This document shows, one piece after another, positions 48,015 through 61,689 of a stretch of 64,000 bases of DNA. The notes beneath the pieces were generated by a model. That model ran no database searches, was not told the origin of the DNA, and was given only the letters and a program-made list of their open reading frames with translations. The stretch covers positions 105,910,480-105,974,479 of the forward strand of contig NC_064825.1 in assembly GCF_024166365.1 (NCBI RefSeq), written 5' to 3'. The translations under genes and the position numbers were made by a program. The stretch comes from Elephas maximus indicus. Taxonomy: Eukaryota; Chordata; Mammalia; Proboscidea; Elephantidae. Numbering within the stretch: position 1 is the first letter of the stretch; each line of letters begins with the position of its first letter.

Positions 48015-48955
48015 TTATTTACATAACAATTTTCTCAGTGCCTTTATGACATCCTTATTCCTTAGACTATATATCATGGGATTAAACATAGGAGTTAGGA
48101 TAGTATATAAAAGAGATAGCACTTTGTCAGTTCCCTCTGAGAGTCTGATGTTGGAAGTTAAGTATGTAATAATGACTGACCAAAGAATAACACAACAACC
48201 GTAAGATGAGAGGAGCAGGTGGAGAAGGCTTTGGCTCGACTTGTGGCTGATGGAAACTTCAGGATGACTGATATGATTGTACTGTAAGAGCCAAGTATCA
48301 ACAGAAGTGGAACCATGCCAAATAACACAGCAACTATGTAGACCAACATCTCATTTACAAAGATGTCCCCACAAGCCAGCTTGAGTATTGGGGGAATGTC
48401 ACAGAAGAAGTGATTAATTGGGTTTGATCCACAAAAAGGCAGGGAGAAAATTTGATATGTATGCCCTACCGTAACTGGGATTCCAATGGTTCAGGACCCA
48501 GCCACCAACTGGATACAAACTCTGTGGTTCATGACTAGAGGATAATTCAGAGGGTTACAAATGGCCACATAACGGTCATAGGCCATCACTGCCAGGAGCA
48601 AACACTCTGTGCGTCCAAACCTAAGGACAAAGCACATTTGTGTAGCACAGGCAACTAAGGAAATTCTTCTTTTCTGGGTTCCTAGATTCATTAGCATTCT
48701 GGGGAGAATAGCTGATACATAGCAGATTTCCAAGAAGGAAAAATTTGCCAGGAAAAAATGCATAGGGCTCTGGAGAGCAGGATCCATTTTCGTTATTAGA
48801 AATATGGCACCATTGCTCATCAGGATAATGATATAGATGATAAAAAATAATCCAAAAAGAAACCACTGGAGATGGGGCATATCAGCAAAGTCCAAGAGAA
48901 CGAATTCCATCAGTTCAGTTAGATTTTCTTCTGGTGGTTTTCCTTGATGATTCAT
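48015..48955 (-). pseudogene. OR10AG1-like olfactory receptor pseudogene, copy C (nonsense plus 1-nt deletion)
   Basis: The third paralogue. It is 941 nt from ATG to the homologous stop, against 942 nt in copy A, so one net base is missing. Residues 1-154 are readable and close to copies A and B (NLTELMEFVLLDFADMPHLQ, LQSPMHFFLANFSFLEI, MAYDRYVAICNPL). The codon equivalent to Trp155 of copy A is TGA (48491-48493). Downstream the frame is unchanged through TM5 (MLVYIVAVLF, GSYSTI, KAFSTCSSHL). One base is then missing near 48179-48180, where copy A has gatcc and C has gacc, so TM6-TM7 is in another frame. PMFNPMIYSLRNKD-like coding and a stop equivalent to that of copy A are still recognisable in the shifted frame. 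Lesions differ from those of copy B, so the two copies died independently. Confidence 0.93.
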
Positions 48956-48975
48956 CTGTGGAAAAGGTAAATTTA
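48956..48975 (-). promoter_or_regulatory. Putative splice acceptor before OR copy C start
   Basis: On the minus strand ttttccacag precedes the ATG directly, at the same position as in copies A and B. Confidence 0.4.
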
Positions 48976-50401
48976 CATGTGCATTTCCTTTACCTTCCTA
49001 TATCTCTTTGCCTCTTTTCTAAACTGTATGGAGGTGTCTGCATTGGATTTTATGATCACTGCTATTGTTTGCACTTTAAGAATGATACTATTTATATATG
49101 TTCCAGGTCCCCCTGTTAAATCACAGTAAATAGTCCCATCAAATTTATTTTAAGGTCATTTCACTGTACTTTTGGAGCACAGACCAGAATAAATTAAGCC
49201 ATACCTGACTCAGCAGAGGGATTAGAGCAATTGGCAACTACTGGAGATTAGCTTTGCCATCTAATCTCACTTTAAATTAATAACATGTCTTGACAATTCT
49301 ATTGTACTTCTCTATGCATTTTCTCGTCACGCTTCTCAAACACTGTATCATAAAGTGTCTTCTCACATACATTTTCAATTGCCTATTTCAATGCTTCATT
49401 CTTCCATATTTGACCATTTTAAGCACATAGGTTCCTATTAAATAATTCATATTAGGTAGTTTAAAAGAAAACTGAAAGAATATTTCATTCTGTATAGAGG
49501 AATAAAACAAATATCTTTTGGTAGGATATGAACTGGGTAAGATAAGAGGATTCTGTTCAGGGTACTTAGCCTGGGTACATTGATTCAGATATAAAGAATG
49601 AATGTAGTCACCCTGGAAAAACAGGGATAGCATGGAGGGTTTTTGTTATCTGTGTGTATGTGTGTGGGATAGGAGAAGGAAAGATATGGACCATTATGTT
49701 ATACCCATTGTGCTGTGTACACTTGCTATTATTTTTGTTGTTACTCAAAAAACACTTCAGATAACTGTTTCTGAACTCACTTTTCCTTAGATATAAGGAT
49801 ATTTAGATTAACTAAGTGTGGGCAATTATAGCAATTGCATATACATTTTTTGACTGCATGTGTTTTTTTCTTTTTTTTTTAATGGACTTGAGTTTGACTT
49901 CAGTCTATGATTTATTATCTGTGTGATTTAAAGCAATTATTTAAAGTTTTTAAGGTTTACATCTTTGTTTTTGAGAATTGAATGAGTTAATATTGGTAAA
50001 ATGTATCGGCTACCTACCAATTTTAAACCGTTTATTTTTCAGTTATGGTTCTATAGTTATGATTATGATAGCATGTTCTTTAAGCCTGTAGCCCTAGGAT
50101 TTAACAGATTGGCTAGTTAAGTAGGTATTTGATAAAGTGGTTTTGAGTTCATTTATTGGTAATTATTTTTCTCACCATTCCCTTCATCAGCATCAGCACA
50201 AGGACTAGTCATTGAAGCTCCTGAGGTGCAAAATTTAAGGAGGCATTCAGGGCCATCATTGCACTTGCAGAATCATGAAAATGAGTGCTGCCTTAAATTT
50301 TGAAAGAGGCAAGGTACCTCTTGTCTCACCTGATTTTAACTTCTCCATCCTAATGTTTGCACCATATCCACTAAGAAGAGGAGAAGTATGGAGCCATGGT
50401 T

Positions 50402-50613
50402 GAAAAAAAAAAAAAAAAAACTTGCCGAGGAGTAGATTCCAAGTCATAGCAACGCTATAGGGCAAGTTGAACTGCCCCATACGGTTTCCAAGGCTGTAAA
50501 TTTTGGGGAAAGCAGAACACCAAGTCTTTATTACAATGAGCAGCCAGTTGGTTTGAACCACTGGCCCTTTTGTTAGTGGTGAAGTGGTTAACTGCAGATC
50601 CACCAGGGCTCCA
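50402..50613 (-). repeat. AfroSINE-type SINE (orthologue of 3793-3984)
   Basis: Reverse complement after an A-run; cttgccgaggagtagattcc to gatccaccagggctcc. Confidence 0.9.
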
Positions 50614-51792
50614 TGCCCACGTTAAAGAACAGTATTTCCCACATGTACTCGAATTATAGCTCCAACAACATCTAGCTATGTGATGGCTTCATGCAAGTTA
50701 ATTAATTTTCCTGTGTCACAGTTTGGGCAGCTCTTAAATGGCTAGCAACTATATCGACATACAGTGATGTTGTATGAATTAAACTATTTAAAATAAGTAA
50801 AACACCTGAAGAAGTCTTGGCATTTATTAAAAAACTATTATTATTGTTATTAACAGTTGTTTATTATCATCCATTTATAATTATTACTATTAAAACTAAT
50901 TTTAATTTATTCTTCTGAATTTTACTCGCTGTGCTCTACAACATGAACAATACCCTCTCTCTAATTTATTTTCCTTTGGTATCACAGGAATATTGTGGAA
51001 ATGAAGTGAGACTTAAAAGTAATTATCGTAATGTAACAAAACTCCAAAAAAGTTCAACTCTTAAGTTGTTATTTCTCCATGAATTCTGTCAATATTTGGG
51101 TTTATATCATTACTTCTACTTTACAGACTGTAACACCTATAGTACCCATCACTGCTCAACACTTAGAATTGCAATTAGGATAATAGCCTTTGTATGCATT
51201 TTCTTTTTCTGATACTAAATGATCTGAGAAGTAAAGGCTGTGACTATTTTCCTACTTTAAATCAATATTAATTTTTTTTTTATAGATTTCTAGAAACGAT
51301 TTGTTTCTGAACTAAAACAAAAGAACAGATATTTTTAAAATGAAAGCATTACTCTCAAGAGGGAGAGAAGAATTAAGACTCACAAGAGGACAAAAGTGCC
51401 AAATCTTTATGTATAAATGACATACATAATGAATGACAGCATTTAATAAAAAATAATTTAATTATTGTTTGAATAAAATATCTTTGAGTGCTAAATAAAA
51501 TAGCATTTCTAATTATATGAACTCAAGTTTTTAGTGATGAAATTATCCATGTATAACATCAAATATGTAAGATTTGTCTATGTTTTGATCAAGAAGACAG
51601 GGTAGAAAGTACAGAAATTAACCCTGTGTGTTCTCCCAAGTCTATCTATATTACTCTTCATTCTTGAAGATGTTTGAGTTCTTTTTACTAAGGGAAATAA
51701 AGCCTAAGGCTATCATATTTTAATTTAAAATCTAAGCATCCATTCCCTGGAAAAAGCCCAAATGATTACAGAATGCTGAGCAATATTCTGAC

Positions 51793-52005
51793 TGAGTCCT
51801 GGTTGCACAGTGCTTAAGCATTCGGTTGCTAACCAAAAGGTCAGTGTTTTAAACCCACCAGCCACTCTGAGGAAGGAAGATGGTGGCAGTCAGCTTCCGT
51901 AAAGATTTACAGCCTTGGAAACCCTAAGAGACAGTTCTACCCTAACTACAGGGTCTTTAGGAGTCAGAATCCACTTGAAGACCATGGGTTTGGATTTGGT
52001 TAACA
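51793..52005 (+). repeat. AfroSINE-type SINE (orthologue of 5246-5455)
   Basis: Begins gagtcctggttgcacagtgc. Flanked by remnants of the same duplication (gagcaatattctgac and taacaatattctgat). Confidence 0.9.
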
Positions 52006-52021
52006 ATATTCTGATTCACCT

Positions 52022-52142
52022 AGGACAGAGTAGAACTGCCCCATAGAGTTTCTAAGGAGTGGCTGGTGGAGTTCAACTGCTAACCTTTTTTTTTTTTTGG
52101 TTAGCAGCCTGAGCTCTTATCCACTGTGCCATCAGGGCTTCC
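52022..52142 (-). repeat. Truncated AfroSINE-type SINE, private to unit C
   Basis: Covers ggacagagtagaactgcccc to gccatcagggcttcc with an internal T-run. The tail half is missing. Units A and B lack it. Confidence 0.85.
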
Positions 52143-52706
52143 AGTTAGATATAAGTCACTGTCAATGTCCCCAATCTAGCTAAGCCTCAGTTATGTTTGT
52201 ATTTTTATATATATTAGAAACAGAAACTCTGAAATTAATTTGAAAAACATTATGAATTTAAAACTTTATTATTTTATAAATTCTTACTTTAAAAACATTT
52301 ATTTTCTCTAAAATAAATGTTTCTTGGTTTTCTCAACGGTTTTAAATTTATTTCAAGGATTGTTTTACTTTCATATCTTATTGAAATATCATCAGAACTA
52401 AAATACATAAATATAAAGCTTATTTGCTAGAAAGTCTGCTGGAAATGAAGTTTTCCTATAGTATTATTTAGCATTCTTACCAAAACATAGCAATTTTTCA
52501 AATTGCCAATGTTTCAAAGTAATTTAGTATCACTATTTAAAGTCGCTGTTTAAGGTAAATTATATTTAATAGATTCAGAAATACAAAGGAGCTGCTTTAG
52601 CAAAATAACACATTCACTACTCTGTGGTAAATATTAATTGTATCATGAACTAAAGTTGAATATTAATATATAACATTCCATACTTACCTTCTTATTTGGG
52701 ATACTA

Positions 52707-52912
52707 GGAGCCCTGGTAGTGCAGTTACTAAAGCGCTCAGCTGGTAGTCAAAAGTTTGACAATTCCAACCCACCAGCCGACCTATGGGAGAAAGATATGG
52801 CAGTCTGCTTCCATAAAGATTCACAGCCTTGAAAACAATATAGGACAGTTCTTCTCTGTCCTGTGGGGTCACTCTGAGTCAGGATCAACTCAATTGTAGT
52901 CGGTTTGGGTTT
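52707..52912 (+). repeat. AfroSINE-type SINE (orthologue of 6028-6235)
   Basis: Begins ggagccctggtagtgcagtt and ends in a tail with caactcaattgtagtcgg. Confidence 0.9.
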
Positions 52913-53150
52913 TGATTTATTTGAGATAATCTTGTTTTTTCCTCATTGAAAATGGTTTATGTATTTGAATTACTTTAGCTAAAATAATTTGTTTCCTCAA
53001 AGATATTCAATCCACCTTTAAAACAGTCAGTTCATTTTGAACAAGCAATGTTCTTTAAATAAATAAATAATAGTTATCTCTTCCCCTTTGGGATCTCTTC
53101 CACCAGGCACAGGCAAGATACTTAATTTACCATCTATTTATGATATTATT

Positions 53151-56100
53151 TCAGAAACTCTGCCCAGTTTATCCATCCTTAATGTCTTGCTATCTGCCAT
53201 TTATTCTCACAAAATGTATCATTTCAATAATATGTCTGAAATGAAACACCTGAAAATCAACATTGTACAGTATAAACTATTATAAAATATAATTTTAACA
53301 TCATTTTCAAAAAGGCCAATAGCAGAGAATACCCATTTTAACCAGAGACCATGTGAGCAAGTATATTTTGATAGGGAGTTACAAGACATGCAGAGCTTCA
53401 ATAACTTTTTCGGGTATTGAGATCTAGGTGGATAACACAGGAATTAAAGGAGGAAGGCAATTAATAACAACACAGCAGTAGATAACATCTGGGAAAGGAG
53501 AAGAGAAGCTGGTGTGTAGGTCCAGTGATTACCATAATATTTTATCATTTATTTCTCAAATGTTTTTCTTTAGTTAAGTGTTTATGTTCTCATGTTATTT
53601 TTTAGATGAAGAAACACAGACTGAAAGAGTTTGTATATGTGTTACTACGTTACACACATGCTAGAATTTCAACTCCCTACTCAAGTTCTTTTTCCAGACC
53701 TAGGTTAGAACTAGGCTTCCAGTACTTATAGTTTTTAGTTGACCTGGGCCATTATTTAAATATTTTGAGTCTTTTTTTTATATTAAAAAAAAGGACCTAA
53801 ATAACTCTTAGAATTGTGAGATTTAAGAAGTTATAAATATTTTATCTAAAATTTATTTAGTTTATTAAATGACATGTTATATTCTGTAACTACTATTACA
53901 TTTGAGATTCAGAAACATCCAGGTCATAACAGCATAAGACAAGTGTCAATAAAAAAATTGTTGAACAAAATTGTTAAGTATTCAAATTATCCACTGTTGT
54001 CTTACCAGATACATCACTTCCATCCTTACTACTTTTTCCATTGACTCTCACGCATGTTTTCTTTAGTTTTGCATCTAATATTTACCAAGTTGTTCTGTTT
54101 TCCATAAAGTCAGTTTTCTCTTTACTTCCACATATCTATATAAAATGTCATTCTAAGACATGTAATAAAACTACACATGGAAGATATTGACTAATATGAG
54201 ACCAGATGTGGTTTACATATGTGGTTCTCAATTATATACCTTATGTATTTAAATAGTATTACTCATGTTACATAATACTCAAAATTAAGTAATCAGAAGT
54301 AAATAAATGTAAAATTATTTTACTCCCCAACTGGGATGACCTCCATCAATTTCTAAAGTTTCAGTGTGATTAAAGTCTCTATCTTTTTACTTCTAAACTG
54401 TGTGTCACTCACTGACACTTGATTTTAGGAGAATTTATGCCTGTGTCTTATCTTCCCCTATCCCAACAACATCCCATAACACAGGAGTGTTTTTCATATT
54501 CCACAATGTTCCCCTATATTAAACTAACAGAATGTGGGACATGTAATAATTTTAAACTGTCATACTGAATTTAATTTAATGTAATATACTGTAAGATTCA
54601 TTATCTATGCTAAAAAGAGAGAGAACAATAAGAAGTCCTGACTAAACTTATAATTTCCTATAAGACTCAAGAAAATATCTATCCAGATATGAATAAAGAA
54701 AATGGTTTCCAGTGCTAGTTATTACAGAAAAAGGAGTCAGACCAAGAGAACCCACTTTTATGTCACTATCATTTTTCATTATGTGCCTGATGTCAGTTGG
54801 TTAGGGTTTTATCCTATCTGATGGCAGCTGTAACTGGAAACACTGGACATTGCCCCAATTCCATTAACTCTAGCTTTCTGTAATTCCATAATTTGTTAAT
54901 ACTTCCCAAGAAAACTGAAGTGTTGGCTTAAAACTTTTTAGTACCTCTTTTAAGATATAAAGGACCATGCTGTGAGAAATAAATAAATAAATGAGAACTG
55001 CTATGTTTATAAATTATTATTATTCCTTAATTCTGTCATTCTAAACAGGAAAATATTTCTAGAAAGTAATATGTTTGAGAAAAATCAATGATTGACTTTC
55101 TATTAAAATAGCAAGCACATAATTATGTGGTGGTCATACAAGCATATATAAATAAAGGAGTGATTTACTCCAAATAAAACTTTCAGTAATTTATTTGATC
55201 TTTTTTATCATTAAATGTGATGTTTTAGTACCAATGTTGTTTTTATTTTACTTCTTAATTAGAAAAGTCAGAAATTCTAATTTGCAAGCCCTGAGTGCCC
55301 ATTTTTTAGCTTAAAATTATTTTTATGTTATTTGTTGAACTCTGATTCTCAGTTTTATAGTGTTCTACAATAAACACAGAATACCAACACAAAAGTCATA
55401 TCAACATAGAAAGTTTCATACTTACTCTGTTAGATTTGACTATAGTTGCTTTATTTTTTCCCCAAGTAGAACTTAATAAGTCCAATGATTTTAAATGTAT
55501 ATATGTATAGGTTTTAATAAATTTTTGCTTTATTAAGAATTTATTTTCTTCCTAACTGGAACTGACATCTCTTTCAGAATACATGTGCAATCAAATCAAC
55601 AAGTTCTCTTCAAATAAAAATATCCACCCTATTATAATAGTTTATCTCCTTTATCATATGTCACCTCAATATTTAATAGATGCCTCTGCTTGCCATTCAT
55701 TCTGATTTGTTTTTCTAGAAACTCTGGCTAAAGCTGACTTTCTTATTGCTCCCCATGGAATTCAGGTCCTCATTCCAACTAGACCTGGGCAGAGTGCAAG
55801 AATGCCCTAGACAGAGCAATACCACTTATCCACAGGAGGCTATTCACCATCAAAGTTGTATGTTTTAGGCCCTTTCTTACCTCCACTTTCTTAATATTTC
55901 TCTCTTGACTCCACTACTTGGATCTTGGAATATAGCACTGTAAGTTTCTCTCACAGTTACATGTCCGCGATTTATTTATTGTGGTTTACCTTAAAAAAAA
56001 AAAAAAAAAAAAACTAACAATACCCTGGCTGGAGAACCAATAAGTTAATTTTTTTTTTTGTCATGGACAGTATAGGTACTACATCAAAGTATACCTCTAA

Positions 56101-56439
56101 ACTGTGTTAAATATAAGTATTTAAATCTGGAATATTGTATATCAAAGGAAAAAAATAACTGTAGAGTACACACTCATTTCTAACCAACTTTTATGATCAG
56201 TATAAAAATACCTTAGTAGACACAACTGAGGTTTCTGTACTTACACCTATATTTTATTCTAATTTGGGACCAAATGTTATTTGACCCATTTTCTCTCTAT
56301 TTGTTTTCAAGACTAACTTCTCATATTTGACTGTCTCTTCTATCCTTGATTGTGTTTAGAAATATGTCTCCTACATTTCCATTGTAATATATTATTTCTT
56401 AGTGCATCCATCAGTTTACAATGGAACAGATTATAAAAT
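53151..56439. other. AT-rich intergenic DNA, unassigned
   Basis: No convincing coding frame or recognised repeat through most of this stretch. A-runs occur at about 53774-53793 and 55993-56013. 55690-55880 shows faint similarity to 6470-6650 and 34225-34400 in the OR units. Confidence 0.5.
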
Positions 56440-56725
56440 TCAAAAATAACATTACATGGTTAATCAATTTTCAACAAATTGCAATGGCAATTCAATGGAA
56501 AAAGGGTAAACTTCAATAATTTGTGGTGGAATAATTACATTTTTCTATTAAAAAATGAACTTAGAGCCATTCCTCATACCACTACAAAAGTAAAAATTAA
56601 CAAGTTGGGACCAATGACTTAAAAACAAAGCCTAAAACTCTAAAATTTCTGGAAGAAAACATAGGAGAAAACCATTGTTGCCTGGGGTTAGGCAAAATTT
56701 TCTTAGAAACAGTAGATAGCACTGT
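56440..56725 (+). mobile_element. Old L1 ORF2 fragment
   Basis: The order of short matches (aaaaatgaacttagagccat, ctcataccactacaaaag, cctaaaactctaaaatttct, gaagaaaacataggagaaaa) fits the 3' part of L1 ORF2. Compare 59736-59845 in the larger L1. Strongly diverged. Confidence 0.7.
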
Positions 56726-57330
56726 CCTTCTTTGGTTGATATCTATATCTTGATTGCTGGTGTTTCATAAATTTTTTGCTGGACTTTAAAATATTTAAGT
56801 CTTGACATAAATCAGGTCATGTTACTCCATCTTTGCTGAAAGTAGAAGTCTGGCTATCACAAACTCATTAAGCTAGTTATATTCCCTTATCTTCAGAAGT
56901 TACGTTATTATTACAACTGCAGCTACCCCACTTTGCTTTCAACATATTTTCAGACAACATAAGGGGATGTGTTTCATATAAAATTGAAATGGAAAATAAA
57001 TAACAAATCTTTATAAAACACAGAATTAAGCATGTCACTTTATTGTGAAAAGATGGGGAAAATAGCACAGAAGAACAGTGTTTTATATTATTTTGAGAAT
57101 GTAATCAATTTTTGGGGGGGGTTACTATTTTTTATATGAAAGTAAGAATTTTTTTTCAATTCACCTTCACTATTTTGCATTGATTTATTATTGTGATAAA
57201 TTATATTGTGCCCTTGAAATGGCACCTGACTCATCATCAACATCAAGTAACATTTTCTTGAATTCAAAAGCATTAATAGATTTTAAAATATTAAACATAT
57301 ATTTTTTTATATGTTTATGTATTTGAGGAT
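56726..57330. other. Intergenic DNA, nothing recognised
   Basis: AT-rich sequence with no supported gene. Contains a G-run at 57112-57121 and T-runs. Confidence 0.4.
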
Positions 57331-60300
57331 TTGATATTCCACTTTCAGTAAAGAACAGACTTCTAGAAAGAAACTTAACAAAGATATAGAAGAGCTAAAG
57401 GCACAATCAGTCAACTTGACCACATATACGTATATAAAATGCTCCACCCAACAACTGCAAAGTACATATTCTTTTCCAATGCACATGGAACGTTCTCCAG
57501 AATAGACCACATCTTAGGCCACAGAGCAACCCTCAACAAAATCCAAAACACTGAGGTAATACCAAGTATCATCTCTGACTAAAACACCATCAAAGTTGAA
57601 ATAAGCAGCAGGAAGAGGAAGGAAAAAAACATCAACTACATGGAAACCAAATAATACCCTGCTTAAAAACCACTGGCTAATAGAAGAAATCAGAGCCGGA
57701 ATAAAAAATTCCTAGAATCAAATGAGAATGAAAACACATCATACCAAAACCTTTGGGGCATAGCAAAGGCAGTGCTCAGAGGCCAATTTATAGCAATAGA
57801 TACACACATCAAAAAAGAAGAAAAGGACAAAATCAAAATATTAGCTACATAACTTGAAGAAATAAAAAAAAGAACAACAGAAGAAGCCCACAGCCACCAG
57901 AAGAAAGGAGCAGAAATGAACAGAGAATCTATAGAAAGAATCAACAAAACCAAAACTTTGTTTTTTGAAAGGATCAACAAAATTGACAAACCATGGGCCA
58001 AACTGACAAAAGAAAAACATGAGAAGACACAAATAACCCAAATAAGAAGTGAAATGGGAGACATTATAACAGAGCCAACTGAAATAAAAAATATCATAAT
58101 AGAGTGTTAAGAAAAACTATACTCCAAAAAATTTGAAAACCTAGGGGAAATGAACAAATTTCTGGAAACACACTACCTACCCAAACTAACACAGTGATGT
58201 TGAAAATCTGAACAGGCTCATAACAAGAGAAGATATTGAAAAGGTAATAAATAAATAAATAAATAAAACCTCACTCCCCCCCCCAAAAAAAAGGCCCTAG
58301 CCCAGATGGCTTTTATTGGAGAATTCTCCCAAATATTCAGAGAAGAGCTTATGCCAGTGCTACTCAAACTATTTCAGAACATAGAAAAGAAGGTGATAAC
58401 TCCAAATTAATGCTGTGAAGCTGGCATAACCCTGGAACCAAAACCAGGCAAAGACACCACAAAAAAAAGGAAAAAAATTACAGACCAATATCTCTCATGA
58501 ACATAGACGCAAAAATTCTCAACAAAATTCAAGCTGATAGAATTCAGCATCATATATATATATACACACACACACACACACCATGATCAAGTAGGGTTCA
58601 TACCAGCTATGCAAGGATGGTTCAACATTAGAAAATCAATCGACGGAATCCACCACATAAATAAAAGGAAAGGAAAGAATCACATGATCATCTCTATTGG
58701 CACAGAAAAGTCATTTGACAAAGTCCAGCACCCATTCCTGATAAAAACTCTCAATAAAATAGGTATAGAAGGGAAATTTCTCAACATGATAAAGGGCGTC
58801 TAGCAAAGCCAATAAACAACATCATTCTTGATGGAGAAAGGCTGAAAACATTTCCCTTGAGAACAGGAAGACAAACATGTCCTTTATCACCACTCCTATT
58901 TAACATAGTGCTGGAAGTTCTAGCTAGAGCAATAAGGCAAGAAAAAGTAATCCAAATTGGTAATGAAGAAGTTAAACTGTCCCTATTTGCTGATGATATG
59001 ATTCTGTACCTAGAAAACCCATCAGACTCCACGAGAGAAATACTAGAACTGATTGAATCATCAGAGTAGCAAGAAACAAGATAAACATAAAAAAATCAGT
59101 TGGATTCCTATACACCGCTAAAGAAAACAAGGAAAAGGAAATCACACAAACAATACCATTTATAATGGACCCTAAAAAATAAAATACTTAGGGATAAATC
59201 TAACCAGGGATGCAAAGGACCTATACAAAGAAAACTACAAAACGCTACTGCGAAACACTACTACAAAACCAAGAGCTCTATATAAGTGGAAAACCATACC
59301 ATCCCCTTGGATAGGTAGACTCAGCATTGTGAAAATGATAATTCTGCCCAAAACAATTTACAAATAAAATGCAATTCCTATCCAAATACCAAAAGCATTC
59401 TTTAAAAGATGGAAAAACTTATCATTAACTTTATATGGAAAGGAAAGAAACCCCAGATAAGTAAAACACTAGTGGAAGAAGAAAAATGAAGTAGGAAGAC
59501 TCAGATTCACACTACTTGACCTCAGAATCTACTGTACAGCTATGCTAGTCAAAACAGTGTGGTACTGGTACAACAAGAGATACATGACCAGTGGAGCAGA
59601 AATTAGAACCCAGATATAAACCCATCCACCTATGGTCACCTGATCTTCAACAAGGGCCTAACGTCCATCAAATGGGGAAAAGACAGTCTTTTTAACAAAC
59701 AGTTCTGGAAAAACTGGATGTCCATCTGCAAAAAAATGAAATAGGGCCCATACCTCATATGGTATACAAAAACTAACTCAAAATGTATCAAAGGCCTGGA
59801 TATAAAGCCAAAAACTAAGAAGTTCATAGAAGAAAAAATAGGATCAATGCTAGAAGCCCTAATACATGGCATTAACAAGATACAAACAACAACCAACAAC
59901 ACATAAACTCTAGAATATAAGCTAGATAACTGAGATCTTCTAAAAATTAAACACTTGTGCTCATCAAAAGACTTTAACAAAAAAAAAAAAAAAGAGCCTA
60001 CAGACTGGGGAAAAAAATTGGCTATTAACTCTAGAATCAGACAGTGGTCTAATCTCTAAAATCTACAAGAAAATCCAACACTCTGACAACAAAAAGACAA
60101 ATAATTCAATAAAAAATTGGGCAAAGGAAATGAACAGGCACTTCACCAAAGAAGACAGTCAAGTGGCCAACAGACACATGAGGAAATGCTTGTGATAACT
60201 AACCTTTAAAGAAATGCAAATCAAAACCACAATGAGATACCATCTCACCCAGGCATTAGTGGCACGAATAAAATAAACAGGAAATAAGCGATGTTGGAGA

Positions 60301-61680
60301 AGCTGTGGGAAGATCAGAACTCTTATGCACTTCTGGTGGGAATGCAAAATGATACAAGCATTTTGGAAAACGATATAGTACTTCCTTAGAAATCTAGAAA
60401 TAGAAATACCATAAAAACCCACCATATGATTCAGCAATTTCACTCCTAGGAATATATCCAAGAGAAATAAGAGCCGTCACATGAATAGACATATACACAC
60501 ACCCGTGTTCATTGCAGCATTGTTCACAATAGCAAAAAGATGGAAACAAGCTAGATGTCCATCAACAGACGAATGGAAAATCAAACTGTGGTACATACAC
60601 ACAATGGAGTATTAAGTAACAATAAAGAACAACGATAAATCTGTGAAGCCTCTCACAACATGGATGAATCTGGAGGACATTATGCTGAGTTAAATCAATC
60701 ATAAAAGGACAAATATTGTATGAGACCATTACTGGAAAAAAATCATGAAAAGGTTTACACATGAAAAGAAACAATCTTTGATGGTTATGACAGATGAGAG
60801 GGGTGGGGATGGAAAAACACTAAATAGACAATAGGTAAGTGGTAACTTTGGTGAAGGGTAATACAGTACACAATACTGAAGAAGCCAGCGGAACTTGTAC
60901 AAGTCAAGATCATGGAAACACCACAGACACATTCAAACTCCCTGAGGGACCGAATTGCTGGGCTGAGGGCTGTGTGGACCATGGTCCCGGGGAACATCTA
61001 GCTCAAATGGCATAACATAGTTTACAAATGATATGTTCCGCATTCTATTTTGGTGAGTAGCCTCTGGGGTCTTAAAAGCCTGTAAGCAGCCATCTAGGAT
61101 ACTCCAGTGGTCTCACCCCTTCGGGAGCAAGGAAGAATAAAGAAAACTAAAGACACAAGGGAAAGATTAGTCCAAAGGACTAATGGATCACACCTATCAC
61201 AGCCTCCACTAGGCTGAGTCCAGTATAACTAGATGATGCCCAGCTACCACCACTGACTGCTCTGACAAGGATCATAATACAAGGTCCTGGAGAGAGCTGG
61301 AGAAAAATGTAGAAAAAAATTCTAGCTTAAAAAGAAAGACCAGATTTGATGGCCTAATAGAAATTTGAGAAACCCTGAGAGTATGGTCCCTGGACACCCT
61401 CTCAGTAATAGAGTGACTTCTGAGGTTCACCCTTCAACCAAAAATTGGACAGACCCATAAAACAAAATGAGACTAACGGTGCACACCAGCACAGGGCCAA
61501 GGACTAGAAGGCAGGAGGAAACAGGAAAGCTGGTAATAGAGAACCCAACGTTTAGAAGGGAGTTGACATGTTGTGAGGTTGTTAACCAATGTCATAAAAC
61601 AATATGTGTACTAAATGTTTAGTGAGTAACTAGTTCGCCCTGTAAACCTTCATCTAAAGTACAAATAAATAAATAAAATA
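57331..61680 (+). mobile_element. L1 LINE, 5' truncated, about 4.35 kb, plus strand
   Basis: Starts inside the ORF2 endonuclease and runs through RT, the Cys-rich end and the 3'UTR to an AAATAAATAAATAAA tail. Visible: the ORF2 linker at 57916-58110 (RINKTKTLFFERINKIDKPWAKLTK in part), [16 protein letters not shown] (motif A region) in 58609-58803, and [13 protein letters not shown] with the catalytic Asp pair at 58992-58997 in 58857-59069. TAA, TAG and frame breaks (for example near 58110, 58800 and 59067) make it inactive. It contains a (TA)n(CA)n run at 58552-58582. It lies within the inverted unit D sequence. Confidence 0.93.
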
Positions 61681-61689
61681 TCACCCTTT

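Larger units (their letters stand above)
48976..53150. repeat. Upstream flank of OR copy C
   Basis: Paralogous to 2331-6450 and 30231-34190. It carries the shared SINEs (50402-50613 minus, 51793-52005 plus, 52707-52912 plus) and a private, truncated minus-strand SINE at 52022-52142. Similarity to the other units fades at about 53150. Confidence 0.8.
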
